From Diogma glabrata (lineage: Eukaryota > Arthropoda > Insecta > Diptera > Cylindrotomidae), in assembly GCA_963693315.1 (NCBI GenBank), contig OY856188.1:187702930-187766929 (forward strand): a stretch of 64,000 bases of DNA, given 5' to 3'. A program made the translations under genes and the position numbers. Position 1 is the stretch's first letter; each line of letters begins with the position of its first letter. A model generated the notes under the pieces. That model was given only the letters and a program-made list of their open reading frames with translations. It searched no databases and was not told the DNA's origin. Below are positions 35,773 to 47,515 of the stretch, piece by piece.

Positions 35773-36119
35773 ATATTATATATGATAATTTTTAATATCC
35801 CAGTAGGCCGGACCTATAAAGTAGTATAATTCAAATCTTATTGGTGAAATTGAATTATGTCATTACATCTTAGAGAATTTCATTGGTTTAAATTAAAATA
35901 AAACTAAGGCATAAAATACCATTAGTAATTTCCCAAGTGCGGTGATAATTCGAAACGTTTTGCCAAAAATTTCGAAAGCATGAGGTCGTAAGCCGAGGGC
36001 TACTATCAATACCACTTGCTTGAGGAATTTTTCAAAAATTATGAGAATTTATCAACGAACGAGGGAATTCGTTTAGAAATTTTTTGATATTTTTCATTTC
36101 TTTATATATTTTTTATGAA

Positions 36120-36204
36120 TTATACGTTGGCCTACTGCGATATCATTGAATTATTTCAAAAACTATTTGATAATTTTTAATATCGCAGTAGGCCAGACGT
36201 ATAA
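36120..36204. repeat. Hairpin within direct-repeat copy, 24-bp arms
   Basis: TTATACGTTGGCCTACTGCG (36120-) pairs with CGCAGTAGGCCAGACGTATA (to 36204). The same two half-sites, further apart, flank the interruption in the other copy (35051 and 35825). Confidence 0.75.
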
Positions 36205-36660
36205 CTATTTGTGATAAGTATAATTCAAATGTTATTAGTGAAATTGAATGATGACATTACATTTTACAGAATTTCTTTGGGTTAAATTAAAATAAAACTA
36301 AGGCAAAAAAATTTCAGTATTATTTCTATAAAAAATTGATGTTTTGCAATTGTAATTAGATTGTTAAAATGAGTAACTCTGAAGATATGCTAACCGATAA
36401 TGAAAATGCTGCACAAGATGCTATACCATACCTTATTCCGTAATTTTAGCAATAGTAATTTTATGAAAAGGTATCAACATTTCGGAAAAAATTACTATCA
36501 AATCGTATATTTTTGTAGTTTTTCAAATTGGTTTTGGTTCTGCCTTCAAAAAATAATACTATACATTGCCAATTGCAATGTTTAAATATATTAGAGTAGA
36601 TTTTTGAAAATTAAAAAAAACTTTATTAGTCAAAACAAGTGATCACTTTTTTTCATTGGT

Positions 36661-36791
36661 GAAAAATAGTATATTATTGAATTAGGAGCTAAAGTTGTAC
36701 TTTTTGTGTTGAGTCTATAGTTTATAGATATAATTATAGACGAAACACAAAAAGTCACTTTAGCTCCGAATTCAATACACTATTTTTCGGC
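36661..36791. repeat. Hairpin element, ~131 bp, ~55-bp arms
   Basis: GAAAAATAGTATATTATTGA, GAGCTAAAG, ACTTTTTGTGTT on the left pair with AACACAAAAAGT, CTTTAGCTC, TCAATACACTATTTTTC on the right. Small AT loop near 36728. Non-coding. Confidence 0.85.
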
Positions 36792-36957
36792 AATCGTTTA
36801 AATTTGTTTAAAAATATGAAATTAATGCATCAAATTTTTACATATGTTTTAGGTAATAAATTTTCTGAAATTAATTTTGATTGATTTTAATTTTAATTCA
36901 TTAAAATGAACTGAAATGCATTCTGTTTTGAACAAATTAATAATATCATGTTATTTT

Positions 36958-37080
36958 ACTTTACTGCCGCCGTAAAAATATGAAAATTACTTTAATGCCG
37001 CCGCAAAAATATGAAAATTACTTTACAGCCGCCGTAAAAATATGAAAGTTACTTTACAGCCGCCGGCAGATAAAATAAAA
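36958..37080. repeat. 31-bp minisatellite with GCCGCC core, ~3.6 units
   Basis: Units start at 36958, 36989, 37020 and 37051 (ACTTTACAGCCGCCGTAAAA then ATATGAAAATT, with small changes). The GC-rich core stands out from the AT-rich surroundings. Confidence 0.9.
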
Positions 37081-37193
37081 ATGGCGTTACTTTTGCAGCC
37101 GCATGCTAAAAAGTAAGACTTTAGCTACTCCCCAGCGGCAGTAAAGTTAAACTTTGCCGAAAACACGTTTATTTCGATATTAATTTTTTATGT

Positions 37194-37520
37194 TTATGCG
37201 CAAAATAGCAGTGCTGCCGCGGTAACCAGCTTACAGTATTCACCATGGTCACTCGCAACAACGGAATAATTATTTACATTATTTATTGGCAGCTGATTTT
37301 TAAAACCGTTAACGTCCGTGTCCCAATGTAGTAATGGTCTATATCGAGGACGGCAACTCTCTAAGGTACTAACATACTCTATTTTAGCCATTTTAGCCAT
37401 TCTAGCCCAAAACCAAACAATCCAATGAGAGAGAATACAACATTTTATACAAGTAGCATAAATAAGGTCTGTTATATCAAATTCTATACTCTCCATCGTG
37501 AGTTTTATGTAGGCAAACAA
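37194..37520 (-). pseudogene. RTE-like LINE remnant, RT C-terminal part
   Basis: Minus-strand frame ESIEFDITDLIYATCIKCC ... WIVWFWARMAKMAKIEYVST ... CRPRYRPLLHWDTDVNGFKN matches in order the tail of the RTE-like element at 49640-49960 (inner wording: region after the palm, W-GH-, RPRGRP/RW). It is degraded (WFWARM where WFGHVxRM is usual). 5'-truncated; no enzyme domain left. Confidence 0.7.
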
Positions 37521-37965
37521 TGTAGCGGGATTTTTTAGTGAGATATTACTCTCATATACAAATAAATGTGATTCAATCATCCGTTACGCTCCATGATGGT
37601 GCAGTGTAGTGGATTTTTTTTTATTCAATTTTTTTTTTGATTTTCGGTACTTTTTTTTCATATATATACGTACGAGTGTACAATGCTGCCAGTTTCGTGA
37701 ATATGCTCAATCTTTGAAATCTTATAAAAATTGTAGCTGAAATTCAAAGAAATATACAAACGAATTGTTTTTCCTTCTTTTTGTAATATTTTGTGAAACT
37801 AAATGGTTTGCACATTTAAAAAAAATTAAGTGAACCGTGACAAAAAAAGAATTTCTGTGTTTTATGTAGTTTTGTGAAAGGCAGTCGTATGGTATCAGAT
37901 ATAGGGCATTTTGGAGAGAATACATAAACTCTTATTTATATAACCTTTTATTATATTACATTATT

Positions 37966-38255
37966 GACCATTGGCGCAACGATTTTTGTTATATTTCATT
38001 TTTTAATATTATTTAACAATTGCCTGTATATTTGGCGCATCAATTGGGTAATATTCGTCAGTAACATTGGCGCAACGATTGACTATTATTGTTCAACATT
38101 CACCGTGGCTTATGCGCTACGATTGAGTCATATTATATTAATATTTTTATTCAACATTCGTTGGTACATTAGGCGCAACGATTTTTATTATATTGCATTA
38201 TTGCATTATTGTTCTTGTTTAAAAATCGCCAAGACCATTGGCGCAAGGTTGTTTA
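37966..38255 (+). repeat. Six spaced copies of ATTGGCGCAACGATT
   Basis: Copies or variants of TTGGCGCAACGATT at about 37972, 38033, 38068, 38112, 38168 and 38239, with AT-rich spacers of 35-70 bp that share TTATTGTTCAACATTC-like text. A decayed tandem array. Confidence 0.7.
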
Positions 38256-38289
38256 TTGAATTAATTTATATTTTCTTCACTATGGTTGA

Positions 38290-39385
38290 CTAGTAAAAAA
38301 GCATGAAGCATGAAGGGCTGGATCAGTTACAAATATGAGGTGAGTTTCACCTTAGTTTTTAAATGCAATAATTGTATTTGATGTGGTGTGGGTGATGGAG
38401 TTCGTTTAGAGGTTTTTGCTCATTTGAATCCGTCTTGTAAAACTTTTGCGTGCTATTCAGGATTTGTGATGGGCTGAGGAGTGGCATAATCGAACTCACA
38501 GACTGCAGCTAGTGAGAAATTTAATCTCAAGGCACGCAACTCCTCAAATGTTCCCGATTGTGATTCCATTATCAGTGTTCATTACAGGCAAATTGAAAAC
38601 TATTCTTTGGAAGTCGAATATAATCTGGCAAATTTTCATCGTTATAAAATAGATTCTTATGAAAACGCGTAAACGTAAAAATGCAGCATAAACCTAAATG
38701 TTGGTAAAATATATGATCATTTGTTTTGGTTTTAGATATATTCTACACCACAAAAATTAAACTTTTTGGAACAGGTGTTCGGCATTACCAGACATTTCTA
38801 ATATTTCGAGTAAATGGATGACAAAAATGATTTTGTATCGCCGCATTTATTTACCTTAAAAGCAGTATTGAATGGATCCGAAAATTGATACAAATTTGTC
38901 GAACATGATTCCATTGGGTTGGCGTATTGTGATGTGAATGTGCTGTATTTTTACAAAATTTTAAATTTAAACAAACCCTAAATATACTTTATGCAGGGCA
39001 AAGATAAAATGAGTTGAAGGCTTCAATAAGAAAGTCATGAAACATGATTTTAAAGACACTTAGTACATAAGCTTTTCGTATGATTTCCCATATAGTTTAG
39101 AAATCTTTTTGATAAAATGAATAATAGACGAGAGGAGGGCTAGTTTGGAGAAGTGGGTTGTAATGGGCAAGATTTTAAATGTAGGGTGTACTTAAATTTT
39201 CCATCCTATAGTAATATACTACAGATCTAAGTTATTTTCAACTCACTTTTCAACCCGTTTGTGTAACAACACAACTAGTTAAACATACATTCAACACCCT
39301 TCCGGTATTAAATTATTTTTTGTTGATTTTCTATATTTTTTCTAATTATGACAAAATTGTAGAGAATTAATAAATTAAAAAAAAG
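38290..39385. other. AT-rich stretch, no gene seen
   Basis: No coding signal. A donor-like ATGAG/GTGAGT lies at ~38336 without other support. Confidence 0.45.
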
Positions 39386-41205
39386 TCGGACAAGTGCGAA
39401 TAAAATTCGCTCGCCAAGGGTTCCGTGAGTGTAAAAGAACACAATATCAAAAATAAATGACATACAGTTATGTTGTAAATTCTTTATATCGCCAGACTAT
39501 GAACGCATAACAGAATAAATGTTTAATCGTAAACGTCAATAGTAAATGTATATCACATCTACATTGATCAAAAATGTTACTTGAGGTTAAATCTTATCCA
39601 TAGCTGTTTATGTTAGCTAAAGAAAGATTTAACCAGTATTTTAATGGTCTAAATTGGGAATATTTGTTCTATAAATCAGCGTCGAAATATAGGGTGGTAT
39701 ACATACATACACTTAAAATAGCACTTTTTTCATCAATAACTAAAAAACTGTGCATCGCAGAATTCATAAAAATAATGCAATGTTTCTTAAATTAAGTGTT
39801 CTTTCAAATGACACCCCACTCGCTTGGGTCAAAAAAAGTTTTTTTTGCCATCCCCACACCCATCCCCTAAACACACAGAAATATAATTATTTGAGAGTTC
39901 GCTATAATTTTCCTTCAAAATATAGCAAACTTCCTGTCTCTATGAATTTTTTCAGTTTTTTCTGTCTATCAGTGTCGAAACGTAGGGGGGAACGGTTTGG
40001 AATTTGCACATCTTTTAGAATAACTCCGAATTTGTGTATCGCAAAATTCTAAAAAAAACTGCAATGTTTTGGAAATTTGGTGTTCTTTCAAATGACATCC
40101 CACTCGCTTGGGTCAAAAATAGTTTTTTTTTAGCCCCCCTTACACCCATCCCCTAAATGCACAGAATTATAATTATTTGAGAGTTCGCTATAATTTTCGT
40201 TCAAAATATAGAAAACTTCCTGTCTCTATGAATTTTTCCAATTTTTTCTGTCAATCAGTGTCGAAACCAAGGGGGGGGCGGTCTGGAATTTGCACATTTT
40301 TTAGAATAACTCAAAAACTGTGTACCACAAAATTCTAAAAAAAAATTGCAATGTTTTGGAAATTTGGTGCTCTTTCAAATGACACCCCACTCGCTTGGGT
40401 CAAAAAAAGTTTTTTTCACCCTTCCCCACCCCAATCCCTTAAAAACACAAAAAAATAATTATTTAAGAGTTCGCTATATTTTTCGTTCAGAGTTTATCAA
40501 ACTTTCTGTCTCTGAGAATTTTTTCAAATTTTTCTGTTAATTAGGCTCGAAATGCAAGGGGGGGACCAACTTTTTGTGTCACTTTATTGATAATAATTCA
40601 AAAACCATGCATTGCAAAATTCTAAAAAATGGCAATATTTCTAAAATCAAGTGCTCTTTCAAATGACATCCCACATGACCTGGTTTTAAATGATGTTTTT
40701 ACCCATTAACATTCCCACCCCTTCAATAAATATAGTTATGTGTGTCTGCCACTTTTCTATATTTTGCATTAAAAACCTACTCAATTTTCTATCATTCCAA
40801 ATATATTTCAAGATTTTCGATCATGTAGGGTCGGAGTTAATCGGGGCAATAAAACATCCCGAAAACGTCATTTTTCAAAATTATACAAAAAATGGTGAGT
40901 TGTAAAATTCCAAAACATATTTTAAAATAATGCTGAAATGAAGCCCTTTCATATGATACCCTACTCGTCTCGCTAACAAAATCTTTGTTTTCAAAGGCTT
41001 CACATCGTACCTCCTTAAAACAAACGAACACAACTTTATTTATTTTTTAACCCGCCATCTTGTGTGGATAGGTTAGTTTTATAAGCACCTCAAATTTTAA
41101 GTTCATCGGATTAATGGTTCACGAGATAATCGAAATAATCGAAATAATGTGAAAAACACGTTGTACTCTCACCAATAGTGTTCCGTATAAAAAACGGAAC
41201 CCTAA
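39386..41205 (+). repeat. Right repeat element: five ~285-bp units with terminal hairpin, ~1.82 kb
   Basis: Starts TCGGACAAGTGCGAATAAAA after an A-run, then AGGGTTCCGT (39418-39427). Unit landmarks (inverted as CACTCGCTTGGGTC) end at ~39830, 40114, 40401, 40680 and 40970, so the period is 279-290 bp. It ends with hairpin GTTCCGTATAAAAAACGGAAC (41180-41200) and CCTAA (41201-41205). A TC start with a 3' hairpin and CTAA end recalls Helitrons, while AGGGTTCCGT / ACGGAACCCT also makes 10-bp inverted termini; both readings stay open. No ORF of substance, so it is non-autonomous. It is inverted relative to 32352-34290. Confidence 0.85.
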
Positions 41206-41214
41206 AAATACACA

Positions 41215-41330
41215 ATTTTAATAATAATAAAATAATAAGCGCCTTATTCTTGTTAAATTGAGTTTTATTTCACTAAATACGTATTTCGAAAGCTATGCTT
41301 TCATCGACAGTAGTTGTCGTATCTAAAAAC
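41215..41330 (-). mobile_element. Possible Penelope-like 3' end
   Basis: Minus strand reads GTCGATGAAAGCATAGCTTT, CGAAATACGTATTTAGTGAA, ATAAAA. The GATGA...GCATAGC...CGAAA-CGT...AATAAA layout is like the 3' ends of Penelope-like elements. No coding part remains; weak call. Confidence 0.3.
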
Positions 41331-41959
41331 CAATTTTAATGTAGAATGAAATTTATCTTGAAAATTTTTTCTTCAACGAGTTTTTGTTTTGAGTTAATCA
41401 GTTGGGATTTGGCAAGTGGTAGCGAAAAGTTTTTTTTTTTTAATTCTGGAGATTTTTTTGTGAGTTGGAACGTTAGACGGGAGAAGCTTTAGTAGTTGTT
41501 TTATTATTTTAAAGTTTTAATGTTGGCCAGAAAGAAGCCACTAAAATTATGCCAAATTAATTTAAAACTTAGAATTTAGTATCATCGAATTTTGTTTAGT
41601 TCTGTTTATGGTTTATAGTTCTTTTATATTAATAAAAGGTGAAAGTTATTATATAGAATCAGTTTAAGTTTTAACAAAAGAAAAAAATTCACAAGTTAAC
41701 CATAAATTGTCGAATACAAAAAAAAAACAATCTAAATAATTAAATAAGAAAAAACATAATAAAAATATCCAGTGTAAAATGGTTTTTTGTTTTTGTATTT
41801 CGATTTCCGCGTTAGAAATGTATGGAAATAAAATAAATAATGAAGCAACCCTTCAAGTGACCCGCTTAGTATTGGCTGATAGCACATTTGGGGGTCCATT
41901 GTCAAAACTGTGCTACATCATTACCAACCGTAAATAGTCCAATAGAGTTTTGGTGCCTG
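41330..41959. other. AT-rich stretch, nothing recognised
   Basis: No supported feature. Confidence 0.45.
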
Positions 41960-43130
41960 AATTTTATTGTATACCAGCGTCCCAAGTAGGTTTTGCCAGA
42001 CATTGACATACGGCCAAGCACTGGTCCATTAATGGTTAACAGTACTTGGCTATTGTTACTGGGCCAAAACTAGAACCAATCATCGGCCGATCTATGATTT
42101 ACAGAAAATAGCCAGTATATTGTTACCTTTGAATGGCCAGGCACTGGCCCATGAATGGTAAATATTACTTGGCTATTGTTATTAGGCCAGTACTGTAGCC
42201 ATGAATTTGCCGATCTATGTCATTTTTCTTAAATTTCACTAGAGTATTATCCCTTTTAGAAAAACATAGTGGAAATGTGTGGTTCATGAAACGTTAATTT
42301 GGCCCCTTCGACCTTAGTGGACTGTATCTTTACCTTTTTGCTTGATTGTAATCTCTTTGTTTTATTTTTTTTGTTTTTATACTCACAGTATGTAATTTTA
42401 ATTGAAACAAATATTTATTTACTCAAACTATAACAACTTGACCTTTATTAATTTTATTTCTTTTATTTTTTAAGACGTGAATCTAATGGCGTCTAGATTC
42501 TGAATCAATATATTTTTCGTTACAAAAAAAAATGTACCCTACGAGCACAATTGTAATTCATAATAAAAAAAATGACTTAGGTTAGTTACAAACCCAACCA
42601 CATAGTTTGAAAAATTTCACATATAGTTTAGTTATCGCCTTGTCGGTTGAAAGACTATGGTAATAAAGAAAAGGTTGGTATCTGTTTTAATTTATTTTCA
42701 TTTCTATTTTATTTTAATTATTTTGGAAATAATTTATTTAAATTGATGTATAAAAAATATTATTTTATATTTTTTTTAATGGCGGAGTACTGGCGGAGTC
42801 AGGGCGGTGTTTGCCATTACTCAGCCATTTTTGCATCTGAACCAGTTGTATAGGGAGTTTTGAATTTTTTTCGTCATTTTTGTTTTATTTTAAATTGGTT
42901 TGTATTTAATTTATTTAAATTTACATATGATAATAATATATATTTTTTTTAACGGCCCAGTCATGGTTGCCAGTATTTGGCCCAAGAATGGCAACCATTT
43001 ATTGTCCAAAGTTATCATCCAGTAAAATTATGTCAATGGCCCAGTCGTGGTTGCCAGTGCTCGCCCATTGCTGCATTACTGGCTGCCAGTAATGGACCAT
43101 TACTGGACCAGTTGTACAACCTTGTATGGG
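41960..43130. repeat. TGGCC/GGCCAGT-rich repeat tracts
   Basis: Two ~121-bp tandem units at 42013 and 42134 (GGCCAAGCACTGGTCC / GGCCAGGCACTGGCCC, each followed by ACTTGGCTATTGTTA and GCCGATCTATG). A second cluster at 42780-43125 has units ~85 bp apart (GGCCCAGTCATGGTTGCCAG at 42953, GGCCCAGTCGTGGTTGCCAG at 43038) and ends GACCAGTTGTACAACC. The AT-rich stretch between (42230-42780) holds nothing else I recognise. Similar text (GGGCCAGTATTGGCGAGCCA) occurs near 29652. Confidence 0.75.
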
Positions 43131-45949
43131 GTAGAGTGGATAAGCAAAGCATCCGATAAAAGCCTACAGGACAATCGAGATAAAAGATAACATAAAAAAT
43201 TTATTATTAAGGTTGATAAGATATTATTATTGATAAAAAGAACCACAGTAAATTGATATGAATTGTTAGGGTAAATAATTAGGGGATATTTATGGTATGG
43301 TGGCTGATCACTCTTGACAAACTGGGTGGTGATATATGCACGCTTTGTTTTGTTTATTGTTTTGAAATTTCTTGTACTTAGGTTGGTCAACAGAACCCAT
43401 GTGAAAATCGAGCTAGCAGCATGGTATATTGCGTGCACGACCAACTGGTGGACCTTCACGGACCACCAGACCAGCCTCACACTACCGGCTTTTGCCCATT
43501 TTTTCCAAAAGATATCAAAACTATACAAATCTTTATTTGAAACTGAAATAACTAAGTCTTTTCACTCGATTTTGATGATACTTGGTACGTTTAAGGGAGT
43601 ACAGAAACGGAGGTTCTCTCCAGAAACTGTTTATTTGAAAGCTCAAAAGATTTAACTAGCATAATTTATTTTTTGAATAAACTCAGTACGTAGGCTTTTG
43701 GTGTGTTTTTTCATAGTTTTGAAAGTATTTGTGCAAGACTATGCAATAAATCTAAGTTCTTTCTTTCGATTTTGACCAAACTTAGTATATAAGCCTCTTA
43801 TAGTTAGTTTTTAGAATATAAAATTTTTTTATTAAATTAATAAATTTAATAATTCATTAATCTTATAGTATGGTTACTTAAAATTCAAAAAGCTTTTGAT
43901 TTAAACTGGACAATCTAAAAGATATTCTAATCAAATGGTAATTTGAAGCTTCAATAACTCCAAGTCTTTTAATTTAATTTAGATGAAACTCGGTACGTAT
44001 AAGTATGGCTATAACTCTGAAAGCTTTTGGGCAAATTAAGCGGTTTCATTATTTGTTGTTTTTGATTATTTATATTTCTTTTAATTTATTTATCTTGTTA
44101 GATTAGTTTTGATTTAATTGATTTTTAATTTAATTTTTGTTATTATAGTAGTCAAAACAATGCGTTTGAACCAGAAATAAAAATGCAATTGTTCACTGAT
44201 CAACACATTTTGGTTTCTTCGTGCATAACTTAATTTTTGCCATATATCTATCCAAAATTGGTGATATGAATCAATTTTACTCCAAAAACTATATTTTGTC
44301 ATTTGATTTTGGAAAAATAAATCAGTATTGTGTTGAAATCCCCAAACAATTTACTATAAATTTGTAAGGAAAAACACAAGTTAATACTGATATGAAGATA
44401 CATCAACGTATACATAATTTAATAGTTTTTGTTGTTTATTTATTTTAAACAAAATTTGTGAGAAAAACATGCAAGCAATATATGATTTTTAGGATCAGTC
44501 CAAACAATAAAATCATCAAAAATTATTTCTTCTTACTTTCTCTAGGGTGATACAGTAAAAGTTTTATACATATATAATTGTATAGCATTTCGTTTATAAC
44601 ACATAGATTTAGTCCGTTTTCATTCCGAAATAGACATTTTAAAACATTTTAGTTTTGATTAAAATTTTATGTTTGTTTACCAACTCTAGTTTTCAAATGG
44701 GAGTTGAAAGTTTAGTTCAACACAATTTATGAAAGTTATATAAATATGATTTTCCTGGCAGCAACAAATACAGATATAGTCTTACAGTTATACCTAACTA
44801 CTGTTTCTTGATAAATTTTGGAGTATTTCATTCAATGACCTTTTTATTAAATGCTTGTTTACAAAATAAGTTATTCTGCAAAGTTATCCATCCCTCTTAT
44901 CCGTATATTATCTCGTAAACTATAAATGTTATCGACATGAAGGTTGAGATGACCATAAAACTTCAGAGACAGTACAGTGCGATAACACACAAAAGTTTGT
45001 ATAATTTTCAAAGTACTTTTAAAACAGTTTGGAGTTCAACACGAAGTAGTACAACACGAAGCGTATCGAAAATTACCCAGGCGGGGGTTTCATAGGTCAT
45101 CCATCTTTTCTCGTAATACTCTTGGGAATAAAATAAATTAAAGTAATGAATTTGGAAACGATGCTAATTAACCAAACCGGATGTTACAACGACAGGTAGT
45201 TAAGGCACAACAAACATATGGGCATACGCATAGCCCAATCGCAAGAAAAATTAACATGTGTCAGTTAGTCCACGGCGCCGTTGCATGATGCGGTGAAAAA
45301 GTAGAGGATAGCCATCTACAAGGAGAGGGAACACTAGCATCTTCGGTGAGGCACAAGGTTTGCAACTGGCAGATTAAACTGACCGTTCCGGCAAACAACT
45401 ATCCACAGACCATGCTAATTGCAGCAGTGCTGGCTAAAATCAATGAAGCGCTAAGCGACCATCAGCGAAATGTTAAGCTCATAAGGTTAAGTTTGGAGGT
45501 ATTCACTTAAAATCTGGATGTGCAGCTTTAGAGTGTAACATCGAGCATTAGGAAAACTAGCTGGTTGCAGTACGATCAAACGTGGACTTACTTTACTGCA
45601 CTAACTTGTGACGAAAATAAGAGATGTCACAATCCCTCACAAAGCTACCACCTTAATTTCGAAGAGTACTAGATAGACTAGTGAGAAATCTATTGCACTG
45701 CTATAGAAGCACAAACCAATGGATTTTTAGAAGTTGGAATTAGTAAAGTCTGTTTGAACTAGGCAGTACAAGATACGCAATAACCTTATTTGGAACCCTA
45801 GGAGCACAAGGTAAAACAATCTCAAGAAGAACCTTGAAGAAAAAATTTCAAACATAACTCTACCGCTCTGAAACATCTAAAATAGATGAAAGACTTGCAA
45901 TCACCAAATTAAACAAATCCAACTACCAAATTACTTTTTTAAAAGAACA
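43131..45949. other. Unassigned AT-rich stretch with weak tandem repeats
   Basis: At 43530-44000 three diverged ~200-bp units share AAGTCTTTTCACTCGATTTT-GATGA-ACTTGGTACG wording. The ORFs at 43100-43660 have no family features. From ~45060 the base composition is less AT-rich; this is probably the endonuclease part of the R1-like element, but I cannot read its motifs. Confidence 0.45.
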
Positions 45950-47515
45950 GAAGGACACGATTTGGTAAGGCAAGGTTTTGTCAAACTTAATAATTCAAGT
46001 GCAAAGGCTTTTAAAGATGGCTCCACAATGCTCTATATCGGTAGACTACACGAAGATGCTAACCATGTACAACAAAGAAATGAGACTGGTTAAGAAAAGT
46101 AGCTTCAGAGGCTTCTGTAAAAACATCTCTGCAACGCCAGTGGCCGAAAGACTGTAAAAGCGCTGACAAAAGCGTTGAGATCAAGATTTCACTCTGAAAG
46201 ACAGCCCCTCGTATCGGCAGGACATTTATGGAAGGCAAACGGCTGTTTTAGAAACACACTTTCCGGAAGACACTAGTTCACGAGCAATAGACTTGAACTA
46301 CAAAAACAATATAAGACCAAGTTCAGAAGACTAGAGGGTTGCATAGCATACTGTAAATAAAGACCGTATCAAGTGAACTATAAACACCTTCTATCCATGT
46401 ACATATATCACCCAGGGTGAGCATAAAAGCCCTCTTATCCCACATTTACTTAGTAAAAATGTTCAAAACTAGTCTTGGGAAATATCACAGAATCGTTGAG
46501 AACCACAAATATGGTATTTCTTCCAGAAGTAGGGAAAAAGTACGTAACCCACCCAAAGTGTTACAAAGCCATCGGCTTAAAGTATTTGATGTTAAACATC
46601 ATTTGTATCATCGAAAAGGTGATAGAAAACCATGAAACGTACTAAAACTCTGGTAAGATCACCTTTACAAAACCAGGAACACTATCCTGAGATTTAGTTT
46701 GGAAAAGAAAAAACAATCGAATTTAAACACCGAGAGAACGTTGCCAGAGGAAACCCCTGCCTTCAATTAGCAAAGCGCGGACAAGTTAAGCCGTTCAACT
46801 TCAGCAGGATTTGCTGCGAATCGACATTGAGCAATTAAACAGAGTCGATAAGTGAACCCACCACGCAGGCATGTAATCAAACGCAGTACGGACCAGAATC
46901 AAGGTAGGCGTCGGTGCAGAGCAGTTTGGACCAAAAACCACATACACTGAAGAGACACATATCACAGTGTCTTTGAGATCCAAATTGACGCAATCGAAAG
47001 AACCGCAGCTTTTAGCAAGGGAAAAAAATTATGGGAACAAGAGGCTTGTTAGAAACTCCGAAAGTCAAGTAGCAGGCGTTCAGTGCACACAGCATTACTA
47101 GTTTCTAGACTACCTGCACATCTGGATAACCAAGTGCAGAAGAAGAAGTGCAAGAATGAGTACAGAACGCCTTTCGTCGGCCAGAAATCCTTTTGAGGTT
47201 TGAGTACAAGTCCCACCCAATAAAGAAAGAAAACAGAATAAAATTAGGAGGTAATGATCTGAGGATTAGAATAATGCCACGTGTCTTAGACATTCCAAAA
47301 AACTAATTGTGTTGTTCAACCAAAATGAAAAACTAATATGTTCTTATAGCAATGAACCTTAGCATTAAGATTTAACCTTAGCATAACAACATGTGTTCTT
47401 AGAGGGCGCTATAGATTGAGAGAGTATCTCAAGCATATTGTGGTGAATAAAACGGACGAATGTAGATTTTGTCAACTGGAAGAAACGGTCTAAACGAATG
47501 TGAGACGATATTACT
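45950..47515 (+). pseudogene. Heavily decayed R1-like LINE ORF2 (linker, RT start, RNase H, tail)
   Basis: No long ORF survives, but motifs follow R1-clade order across frames: a linker with MYNKEMRLVKKSSFRGFCKN and ISATPVAERL (46060-46155); TAVLETHFPEDTSS (near 46235), the typical L--HFP segment; PEVGKKYVTHPKCYKAI (46530), where active elements have IPKPGK-----KSYRPIS; VFEIQIDAIE (46970), where RNase H has VFQAE--AI; and RLREYLKHI with CRFCQLEETV (47420-47490), the terminal LR-HL...CR-C--EEE motif. Dozens of stops and shifts show long decay. The RT palm with the catalytic Asp pair cannot be read. It ends where the dispersed repeat begins. Confidence 0.65.

Larger units (their letters stand above)
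34374..36310 (+). repeat. Two diverged direct copies of a ~0.5-kb repeat, one interrupted
   Basis: 34830-35095 plus 35775-35905 correspond to 35925-36310: TAATTTCCCAAG, GATAATTCGAAA, AATTTATCAACGAACGAGGG, TATACGTTGGCCTACT, AAATTAAAATAAAACTAAGGC. The first copy is interrupted at ~35096-35775. That interruption includes a second copy (35443-35570) of 34374-34500 (GTTTATTTGT, AAATAAATTACAAATTTATA, TTTTGTTAGAAGAA). Non-coding core between the two inverted arrays. Confidence 0.7.

Noticed and set aside
32740..41031. Repeated 60-75 codon ORFs on both strands
   Set aside because: They recur only because the ~285-bp unit recurs; frames differ between units and contain no domains.
43100..43655. 142-codon minus and 113-codon plus ORFs
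   Set aside because: They overlap antisense, start in repeat sequence and show no recognisable motif.
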